The notes under the pieces: generated by a model
Databases searched by the model: none
The model's input: only the letters and a program-made list of their open reading frames with translations
Told to the model about the DNA's origin: nothing
Shown: positions 24,162-31,310 of the stretch, piece after piece
Position numbering within the stretch: the stretch's first letter is position 1
How the letters are laid out: each line of letters starts with the position of its first letter
Made by a program: the position numbers and the translations under genes
Origin: CAYGHG01 sp964349515
Lineage (GTDB): Bacteria; Oederibacteriota; PGYV01; CAYGHG01
Reading direction: 5' to 3'
DNA length: 32,598 bases
Assembly (NCBI GenBank): GCA_964349515.1
Contig: CAYGHG010000016.1
Coordinates: forward strand, 1 to 32,598

Positions 24162-27100
24162 ATGCTCAATAAAATTATCAAATCTGTTTTACTTACAGCT
24201 GTGCTTATCCTTTCTTTTTCACTTCTTTATGCAAATCCCAGAATAACATCAGTTACTATGAACCCGCCAAGCCCCACTTATGGACAGCAGGTGACTGTGA
24301 CTGTAAACTATTGCGCGCAGTTATATACAAACGCTCAGATTGGTGTTGCTTTTAGCACGCAGCCTACACTTATTAACGCTGCTTTGTCAGGTATGGGGCA
24401 GGTTTTTGTGGTATCCAGGGCGGGCGTCAATGTACCGACATCAAAACCCTCTCTTACGCCGGGCGGAGCAATAGAGTGGCTGGCAAACCTGCAGCACGGA
24501 TGGATTCCGGACCCGCCTTGTACAGACTGTTCCGGCGGCCAGGGTATGACATATTCAAATCAGTATGTGGTAAACGTTCCTTCTCCGGACTACTTCGCGG
24601 GGTGTGATGTAGGCACTCTTTATCTGCACGTCGGCATGAAAGACAATAATATGAATGAAGGCGAGTGGCACACACTGGCTGCCTGCTCAACAAATTCCCA
24701 GAGTTTTTCTATACCACTTCTTCCCGCTGAGTTCAGCATAAACAAAAGGGCAGAGGGCGTCATACAGAGTTCAGGCGACCTCGTACTTTTTTCCATTGAT
24801 TTTAAATATTCAAACGGGCCATTCAGGATTGTTGACGCTATACCGGGCGGCGGGGCTTTTACTCTTGTGGATTACGGGCCGCGTCAGATAACAAACGGGA
24901 ATGTAGTGGGGCCCGCTATTGGCGCTACAACAGGAACTTTTACATGGACTTTTGACAATAGAACAGGAGACGCGGGGGCAGCTGACGGCACTGCATGGAT
25001 GCTGCTGAGACTCAATGCAAACCCTGCTTTGGGAACACAGTACACAAATACTGCGACAGGCACTATGAACGCAACTACAAGAAGCGACTCTGTCACTATA
25101 GCGGCAGGCAGCGCGATGATGTCAATCACAAAAAGTCAGAGGGACGTTCTTTTAAATTCAGGGGACACCATTACATATTATTTAGAATATGAAGTAAACG
25201 GTATGGCGATCAAGGCTTTCAGGGACTGGGATAATCTCACCACCGGACAGATATACACCAGCACTGCGCCTCCGGGCTGGCGCGTGATGCCTTTTAACGG
25301 AAATACAGGAACGTGGACAGTAAAGGACTACTGCGGCACAGGCGACAAGTATATAGAAGGAGATTCTGCCAACTCGCAGTATCCGGCCCTTTTATTAAGC
25401 GGCGCTGACGCGACTTTCTGTGAAGGTATGGTTATAGTTGACGCAATGATTGGCTATGGGACGGGGCAGTATGAAGGCGCTGATGCGCTTGTGATAATCA
25501 GGCATAATAATCTTGACGGCCCGGCTTCAAAACTCTATGGAGTCCTGCTTTCTGTTGATACTGATCCCGGCAACGGATTTGTTTCTGTTCAGAAGTGTTC
25601 GGGCGGGGCATGTTCTTGGAACAACGGTGTATCAACAACGCCTATTATGACCTCAAAGTGGTACAGAGTAAAGGTAAACGTGCCTGCAGGTTCTCCCTAT
25701 ACGTTCCAGGTAAAGGTATGGCCAAAAGGAGAACCTGAGCCTGTGGGGTGGACAACTACCTGGACAGACGGAAGCCCTGCGGGGATGGAGTGTACAAACG
25801 GTGATACATGGACTCCGGGAGTTGGGCAGCAGAGCGGTGATTCGGGAGACCCGAGGGACTCATATAACAACCTTATAACCTACCTTCCCAGGACGGTTTC
25901 TAATGCGCAGGTTTATGACACGATACCAAACGGTGTGACATATATAGGTGCGTTAGGCGGGCCTGTTGCGACTAACCCGATGGTGCGCTGGACAATACCG
26001 TCGCTTTCAAACTCATCCGGTTCTTTTACCTGGTGGGGCAGGGTGGATTGTTCTTTTGGTGAAACAATTACAAACAGGGCGTCAATAGACGGCCCAGACC
26101 CGATACTGCCTGTGCATTCAAACGAAACCATACTCAGGCTGCTGTGCTCAACACCGACTTTTACGGCGACACGTACCGCTACGATGACGAGCACTTCTAC
26201 AAGGACTTTTACAGCCACGCCTACGCCTTCTCCTACAAGGACAAATACCCCTACACCTTCAGTGACTCCTACAAATACGCCTTCGCGGACAGCTACACCG
26301 ACAAGTACAAACACGCCGTCCAATACAAATACGCCTTCCAATACAAATACGCCTACGGCCACGCCTTCCAGGACGCCTACACCCACGTTTACCGTGACCA
26401 ATACGCCTTCTCTCACGGCCACTAACAGCAACACGCCTACAAGTACTCCTACGAGGACTGCCACATCAACATATACAGCCACCAGGACAATGACGCCTAC
26501 GCTAACTGTGACTGACACTTATTCCATAAATACTGCCACGAGTACGAGGACGGCAACTGAGACATTTACGTCAACGCCTACATATACGGCAACAACCACT
26601 GCAACGCCTACAAGGACTGTTACAAATACGCCTACTAATACCCCGTCAAGCACCTTTACACAGACCGTCAGTTCCACTCCGACTTTCACGATGACAAGGA
26701 CGCCTACGCCTACTATTACAGACACGCCTACAGAGACGATTTTTACGAGAACGGTCACAAGGACATATACACCCACATCTACGGATACGCCGACTTACAC
26801 CGCCACTCCTACAAATACTGATACAAGGACGCCTACGCCGAGTTATACAAATACTCCGTCGCAGACATCAACGCCGACTCATACACCTACACCGACCAAT
26901 ACCCCTGCAAACAGCGCGACAAATACACCGACTGTAACTCTTACAAGGACACCCACATCCACACCTACCGTGACGAATACCGCGACGCCTTCTTCTACGC
27001 CGACTCCTACTTTTACCGCCACACCTACACCTACTGATACGGCTACAGAGACATCAACACCTACAAATACACCTACAGCTACGCCTACTTTCACATTCAC

Positions 27101-28097
27101 GATGACGCCGACCATTACAAATACGCCGCAGCCGTGGCCTTATATTATTACGATAGGTATTTATGATCATAACGGGGAGCTGGTGAGGCTGCTTCCTATT
27201 AATCCTGCAAATGCTCTTATCACTTCTGTTGGTTATTTAAACCCCGCGGGAGGCTCTGCTGCTCACATATTGGCAGGCGAGACTCTGCGCATGCATATGC
27301 CGGGCGTGGAAACGCCGGACACTGCCGGAACAGGCAATACCACATTGGAGTGGGATGTCAGAAACGACCAGGGGCAGTATGTGACTTCAGGGGTGTATTA
27401 TATAAAGATAGAGCAGGTTGACGACTATGGTCATATCAGGACATTTACACACGAGATGAGCGTGTTCAGGGCGGACTCATACGTGATGGTTGACATATTT
27501 AACTCAGCCGGTGAGCTGGTGCGGAGAATACTGGACCCCGACCAGACAGCTATTCCGAGTAATATCGGGATAAGGATGAATGACCTATACGCCATAGACG
27601 CCAATACAGGCGGGCAGATAGATGTAGTTTACAGCAATGAGATAGGAGACAGGATAGTCTGGGACGGTAAAAACTCCCACGGAGTCGTGGTTTCAAGCGG
27701 CAGTTATGAGATACAGGTAACGGTAAAGACAGAGTTATCCGAGTCCGTCACTGCGTCAAAGAGGATAACAGTATTGTCAGACAGGAAAGAGTATCTTGAC
27801 GAGCTGGTCATCGCGCCAAACCCCTATACCGCGCCGGGGCAGGGTTATACAGAGATAAGATGGGGCTTCCTCGCGGGTGCTGAAACAGGAAAGGCATTTG
27901 TATATATTTACAATATAAAAGGCGAGCTGATCCGCAGGCTGACTGCGCCTCTCGGAGCAGGGTTGGTAAGATGGGATCTGACATCTACAGGCGGGTATAA
28001 TGTCACGACAGGGGTTTATCTCGTGGTGGTAGAGACGAAAAATGAAACCGGCCAGATAAACAGGAAAAAACAGAAGTTCTCAATAGCGAGTAAATAG
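24162..28097 (+). CDS. Secreted surface protein: DUF11/lectin-like head, Thr-x stalk, three FlgD-like modules
   Basis: The 1311-residue protein has a signal peptide at residues 1-25. Residues about 26-195 form a Cys-containing N-domain shared with the gene at 28977, and about 195-325 a DUF11-like repeat ('KRAEGVIQSSGD', 'IPGGGAFTLV'). Residues about 335-575 resemble a LamG/concanavalin-type domain ('WYRVKVNV', 'VKVWPKGEPEPVGW'), and a second DUF11-like repeat runs to about 660 ('YDTIPNGVTY', 'GRVDCSFGETITNRASI'). Residues about 663-989 are a Thr/Pro stalk with Thr at nearly every second position. Three FlgD-like Ig modules end the protein, carrying 'WDVRNDQGQYVTSGVYYIKI', 'WDGKNSHGVVVSSGSYEI' and finally 'APNPYTAPG...GVYLVVVE'. 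It is monocistronic: promoter at 24049, terminators from 28154. A cell-surface or extracellular role is inferred. Confidence 0.85.
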   Translation: MLNKIIKSVLLTAVLILSFSLLYANPRITSVTMNPPSPTYGQQVTVTVNYCAQLYTNAQIGVAFSTQPTLINAALSGMGQVFVVSRAGVNVPTSKPSLTPGGAIEWLANLQHGWIPDPPCTDCSGGQGMTYSNQYVVNVPSPDYFAGCDVGTLYLHVGMKDNNMNEGEWHTLAACSTNSQSFSIPLLPAEFSINKRAEGVIQSSGDLVLFSIDFKYSNGPFRIVDAIPGGGAFTLVDYGPRQITNGNVVGPAIGATTGTFTWTFDNRTGDAGAADGTAWMLLRLNANPALGTQYTNTATGTMNATTRSDSVTIAAGSAMMSITKSQRDVLLNSGDTITYYLEYEVNGMAIKAFRDWDNLTTGQIYTSTAPPGWRVMPFNGNTGTWTVKDYCGTGDKYIEGDSANSQYPALLLSGADATFCEGMVIVDAMIGYGTGQYEGADALVIIRHNNLDGPASKLYGVLLSVDTDPGNGFVSVQKCSGGACSWNNGVSTTPIMTSKWYRVKVNVPAGSPYTFQVKVWPKGEPEPVGWTTTWTDGSPAGMECTNGDTWTPGVGQQSGDSGDPRDSYNNLITYLPRTVSNAQVYDTIPNGVTYIGALGGPVATNPMVRWTIPSLSNSSGSFTWWGRVDCSFGETITNRASIDGPDPILPVHSNETILRLLCSTPTFTATRTATMTSTSTRTFTATPTPSPTRTNTPTPSVTPTNTPSRTATPTSTNTPSNTNTPSNTNTPTATPSRTPTPTFTVTNTPSLTATNSNTPTSTPTRTATSTYTATRTMTPTLTVTDTYSINTATSTRTATETFTSTPTYTATTTATPTRTVTNTPTNTPSSTFTQTVSSTPTFTMTRTPTPTITDTPTETIFTRTVTRTYTPTSTDTPTYTATPTNTDTRTPTPSYTNTPSQTSTPTHTPTPTNTPANSATNTPTVTLTRTPTSTPTVTNTATPSSTPTPTFTATPTPTDTATETSTPTNTPTATPTFTFTMTPTITNTPQPWPYIITIGIYDHNGELVRLLPINPANALITSVGYLNPAGGSAAHILAGETLRMHMPGVETPDTAGTGNTTLEWDVRNDQGQYVTSGVYYIKIEQVDDYGHIRTFTHEMSVFRADSYVMVDIFNSAGELVRRILDPDQTAIPSNIGIRMNDLYAIDANTGGQIDVVYSNEIGDRIVWDGKNSHGVVVSSGSYEIQVTVKTELSESVTASKRITVLSDRKEYLDELVIAPNPYTAPGQGYTEIRWGFLAGAETGKAFVYIYNIKGELIRRLTAPLGAGLVRWDLTSTGGYNVTTGVYLVVVETKNETGQINRKKQKFSIASK
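26150..27130 (+). repeat. Coding low-complexity tract encoding the Thr-x stalk
   Basis: About 980 bp of ACN-NNN codon pairs give (Thr-x)n, with x mostly Pro, Asn, Ser, Ala, Arg or Phe. All four Thr codons are used, so the protein pattern is stricter than the DNA repeat. The composition produces long stop-free antisense frames that are not genes. Short direct repeats such as 'ACAAATACGCCT' recur and make the tract prone to slippage and misassembly. Confidence 0.9.
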
Positions 28098-28153
28098 CAG
28101 AGAAAGACAAGTGTAAAGGTGTGAAGTGCAAAGTGCAAGGGTTGAAATTGTAG

Positions 28154-28184
28154 GCGGGCTCTTTTAAGGGCCCGCGTTTTTTTT
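28154..28184 (+). terminator. Rho-independent terminator of the 1311-residue protein gene
   Basis: The GCGGGCTC / GGGCCCGC hairpin with eight T lies 57 nt after the stop codon at 28097. It is the first of four tandem copies. Confidence 0.85.
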
Positions 28185-28281
28185 GGTAAATGCGTAAAGG
28201 CCCGCCCCCGTCCTATCGATGCTTCCATGCTGCCGTAGTATCCAAACGTCCAAGCCTCAAAGCAGTTATCTGTATTTGTAG

Positions 28282-28312
28282 GCGGGCTCTTTTAAGGGCC
28301 CGCGTTTTTTTT
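28282..28312 (+). terminator. Repeated terminator hairpin, copy 2
   Basis: The same stem and loop with eight T, inside the 131-bp tandem unit. Confidence 0.7.
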
Positions 28313-28409
28313 GGTTTGGGGTATTTAAGGCCCCGTCCCCGTCCTATCGATGCCTCCATGCTGCCGTAGTATCCAAACGTCCAAGCCTCAAAGCAGTTAT
28401 CTGTATTTG

Positions 28410-28509
28410 NNNNNNNNNNNNNNNNNNNNNNNNNNNNNNNNNNNNNNNNNNNNNNNNNNNNNNNNNNNNNNNNNNNNNNNNNNNNNNNNNNNNNNNNNNN
28501 NNNNNNNNN
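28410..28509. other. Assembly gap of 100 N inside the tandem repeat
   Basis: There are exactly 100 N. The last 19 bases before the gap (28391-28409) are identical to the first 19 after it (28510-28528). Joining at that overlap gives a unit spacing of 132 bp, matching the neighbouring 131-bp unit, so the gap is probably an unmerged overlap. Additional collapsed copies cannot be excluded. Confidence 0.95.
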
Positions 28510-28531
28510 AAGCAGTTATCTGTATTTGTAG

Positions 28532-28562
28532 GCGGGCTCTTTTAAGGGCCCGCGTTTTTTTT
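28532..28562 (+). terminator. Repeated terminator hairpin, copy 3
   Basis: The same stem and loop with eight T, just after the gap. Confidence 0.7.
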
Positions 28563-28663
28563 GGGTTTGGGGGATTTAAGGCCCCGCCCCCGTCCTATCG
28601 ATGCTTCCATGCTGCCGTAGTATCCAAACGTCCAAGCCTCAAAGCAGTTATCTGTATTTGTAG

Positions 28664-28694
28664 GCGGGCTCTTTTAAGGGCCCGCGTTTTTTTT
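28664..28694 (+). terminator. Repeated terminator hairpin, copy 4
   Basis: The same stem and loop with eight T; the first half of the complete element at 28660-28740. Confidence 0.7.
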
Positions 28695-28835
28695 GGTTTG
28701 GGGTATTTAAGGACCCGCCACCCTGAAGGGAGGCGGCTACATGAGGACAGAACAGTTCACATAAATATTGCAAATATATTGTCAATTATTGAAATAAAAC
28801 TAAAAAAACCCTTAAAAATAAGGATGTTTATCTGT

Positions 28836-28864
28836 TTGACTTAAACCTTGCTGTATTGTATATT
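28836..28864 (+). promoter_or_regulatory. Sigma70-like promoter for the DUF11-protein operon
   Basis: A -35 TTGACT (28836-28841, 5/6), a 17-nt spacer and a -10 TATATT (28859-28864, 5/6) are present. The start site would be near 28871, giving a leader of about 106 nt before the ATG at 28977. The same 17-nt spacing is seen at 14827 and 24049. Confidence 0.75.
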
Positions 28865-28976
28865 TAATTGCTTTATTGGAATTTTGTATTAAACTTATAG
28901 CGAAAAATTCCGAAACATATTTTGTAATATATTGTCTATATAGTGTTAATCTTTGAAAAACTGAAAGGCGGGAATT

Positions 28977-31286
28977 ATGAAAATCAGGTCGGTAATTGCA
29001 GGCAGGATTACAGCGATACTAATATTCACTTTACTGACAATGTCTTCGTTAATATATTCCCAGCCTGTAATAAATAGTGTTACTTTAAACCCTCCGGCGC
29101 CTGCTTTTGGACAGACTTTCACGGTTACTGTGGATTATTGCGCGCAGAGGTATAATTCAATAGTTCTTATTGGCGCGGTTAGTTCAAATCCTACTTTTCA
29201 AAATGCCCAGCTCTCGGGTTCGGGTCAGGTTTTTCTGGTTACAAGGCGGGGCGTAAATGTGGCTGTGCCTGCGGCAAATCCGGGTGAGAATTTTGGACTG
29301 GAGGTAAGGGGCAACTGGGGCTCTTCTGCCCCTGCGAACTGCAGTTTTTGTACAGGCGCTGACGGGACCACTGCCACTGCCAGATTTGTTCTGACAATGC
29401 CAAATCAGGAGAGCTTTCCGGGTTGTAATACAACAGATCTTTATTTTCTCATAAAAATGCGCGATTCAAATATGGCAGAGAGCGACTGGATGGGCGCTGC
29501 CACCACCTGTGCTGCAGGTTCTGACAGATACGTAACACCGGCATGGCAGATACCGCTTGTTACGCCTTATGCCACGATACAAAAAAGGGCGGAGGGAGTA
29601 CTGCAGGACGTAGGAGACCTTTTGCTATATCAGATTCAGTATGAGTACGCAAACCAGGGGCTTACAATCACCGATACAATACCCGGCGGGGGTTCTTTCA
29701 CGCTTGTGCAGGCAGGGCCCATGGGTATATGGAATAATACTCCTGCCATAGGCTCCACATCAGGCACGCTCCAGTGGAATCTGCCAAACAGGGCGGGTGT
29801 GCGCGGTGTGTCGCAGGGCACAGTCTGGTTTTTACTGCGTATGACCACAGACATACCTGACAACACAGTTGTTCCAAATACCGCGAACGCCACGGGCTCA
29901 GTATCAGGGGCTACGAGCAGTTTGACAAACATAACAGTCGGTCAGCCTGTAATAAACATAACAAAATCACAAAGAACTTCAACGGTGCCTTTTGGTCAAA
30001 ACGTCACTTATTACCTTGAATACAGCATAAACGGCTCAAAGCTGGTGGCTTATCAGCCCTTTGACGATTTGCCTTTGGGCAGTTTTTATAACGTGACAGG
30101 GCCGCCTACGGGCTGGCGCTTTGACCCTACAACAATGACAAACGGAACATGGGACATATTTGACGAGTGTGCCACGGGAGACAGGGTGCTCAGGGGAAAC
30201 TCCGCTACGATGAACTATCCCGGAATATTATATCAGGGTTTGGGCACTTCGTTCTGCCAGGGTGTTATTGTTTCAGACATTAAAATAACAGCGAGTTATG
30301 AAGGCGCGGATTCTCTGATATTTATCAGAAACAACGGCCAGTCAAATACTGCGGGTGCAGTTGCCTATGCTGTCGGCTTGTCTGTTGACAGAAACTTCGG
30401 AGGTTCGGGCGCGCAGGGTTATATAGGTTTTCAGCGCTGTCATGGAAATCCGGCTACCTGCATATGGCCGCCTCCTCCTGCTGCTGCAGACCCCGGCATA
30501 GGCAAGATAGAAACAAACAGGTGGTATACTCTGAAAGTACAGGCTTTGTCGGATTATCAGTTCCGTGCAAAGGTATGGAGAAAAGGCGACCCTGAGCCTG
30601 CTGCATGGGACATAACATGGACAGATACAACCCCGCCCGCAAACTCTTCATGCGCGGCCGGGACGTGGTACACAGGTTACGGGCAGCAGGGCGGCGACTC
30701 TGGCTGGGTAAAAGATTTATACAACAACTTTGTAATATATGAACCGAGGGTTTCGGCAAATACTATTTTATACGATACTATTCCCGCAGGCGTTGTTTAT
30801 CAGGGGTATCAGGGGCCTCTTATTCCTTCTACCACCACTCCGAGGCTGAACTGGAACCTGGGCAGTATTGCAAACGAGGGCGGCACATATACCTGGTGGG
30901 GAAGGGTTGATACCTGCGACCCGATAACAAACAGGGCGACAATAGCGGGCGCCGCGATGGCGGCGGTAAACTCAAATGAAGTGGTAACAATACCCGCCTG
31001 CCCGACGCCTGTCATAACGCTGGTAAAGTCACATCAGCCTGCAGGGCCTGTGTCTGCCGGCGCGGCTGTGACCTGGGCTCTCAATGTATGTAACTCTGCC
31101 GCAGGGCCTACGGCAAACCCGATGACAGTATGGGATACAATACCTACGTCAATGCTATGGGGAGGCTGGGTGGGGCCGGCAGGAAACGGTACGACAGCGC
31201 CGGGAGGCGTGATATGGTGGGATGCGTCGCCGCTTAACGCGGGTGCGTGCAGGCAGTTCACATGGTGGGGTACGGTAAACCCGTAA
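28977..31286 (+). CDS. Secreted DUF11/lectin-like protein, paralogue of the 24162 product head
   Basis: The 769-residue protein has a signal peptide at about residues 1-30 (TMSSLIYSQP). Residues about 31-665 align end to end with the first 660 residues of the product at 24162. Shared landmarks are 'SVT.NPP.P..GQ', 'VDYCAQ', 'SGSGQVFLVTRRGVNV', 'QKRAEGVLQDVGD', 'IPGGGSFTLV', 'VWRKGDPEPAAW', 'GQQGGDSG' and 'TWWGRVDTCDPITNRA'. After 'ACPTPVITLVKSHQP' it has one more DUF11-like module ('WDTIPTSMLWGGWVGP') and stops, without Thr stalk or FlgD module. An AAAGGCGGG Shine-Dalgarno precedes the ATG. The next gene follows after 24 nt and begins a Thr/Pro stalk protein, so the two may act together. How it is retained at the surface is unclear. 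Confidence 0.85.
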   Translation: MKIRSVIAGRITAILIFTLLTMSSLIYSQPVINSVTLNPPAPAFGQTFTVTVDYCAQRYNSIVLIGAVSSNPTFQNAQLSGSGQVFLVTRRGVNVAVPAANPGENFGLEVRGNWGSSAPANCSFCTGADGTTATARFVLTMPNQESFPGCNTTDLYFLIKMRDSNMAESDWMGAATTCAAGSDRYVTPAWQIPLVTPYATIQKRAEGVLQDVGDLLLYQIQYEYANQGLTITDTIPGGGSFTLVQAGPMGIWNNTPAIGSTSGTLQWNLPNRAGVRGVSQGTVWFLLRMTTDIPDNTVVPNTANATGSVSGATSSLTNITVGQPVINITKSQRTSTVPFGQNVTYYLEYSINGSKLVAYQPFDDLPLGSFYNVTGPPTGWRFDPTTMTNGTWDIFDECATGDRVLRGNSATMNYPGILYQGLGTSFCQGVIVSDIKITASYEGADSLIFIRNNGQSNTAGAVAYAVGLSVDRNFGGSGAQGYIGFQRCHGNPATCIWPPPPAAADPGIGKIETNRWYTLKVQALSDYQFRAKVWRKGDPEPAAWDITWTDTTPPANSSCAAGTWYTGYGQQGGDSGWVKDLYNNFVIYEPRVSANTILYDTIPAGVVYQGYQGPLIPSTTTPRLNWNLGSIANEGGTYTWWGRVDTCDPITNRATIAGAAMAAVNSNEVVTIPACPTPVITLVKSHQPAGPVSAGAAVTWALNVCNSAAGPTANPMTVWDTIPTSMLWGGWVGPAGNGTTAPGGVIWWDASPLNAGACRQFTWWGTVNP

Positions 31287-31310
31287 AATAAAAGAAAGGA
31301 GGCATACTTT

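Larger units (their letters stand above)
28150..28740 (+). repeat. Third hairpin-element array with a 131-bp tandem unit
   Basis: The stretch 28098-28976 has no credible gene. Its first part holds four forward copies of the GCGGGCTC / GGGCCCGC terminator hairpin. Between them is a spacer of about 69 bp, from GTCCTATCGATGC to GTTATCTGTATTTG, at 28210, 28341 and 28592. The first two units are 131 bp apart. The last copy, 28660-28740, is a complete element ending in GGAGGCGGCTAC. Bases 28741-28976 are AT-rich and contain only a promoter and leader. An open frame of 164 codons crossing the gap is an artefact of the repeats. Confidence 0.85.

Noticed and set aside
26144..26425. Tyr/Asp/Lys-rich + strand frame at the start of the stalk
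   Set aside because: It is a +1 shadow of the Thr-x codons. The periodicity of the stalk makes all frames open.
28350..28844. Open frame crossing the second gap
   Set aside because: It contains the N run and translates the repeat units; no signal, domain or ribosome site supports it.
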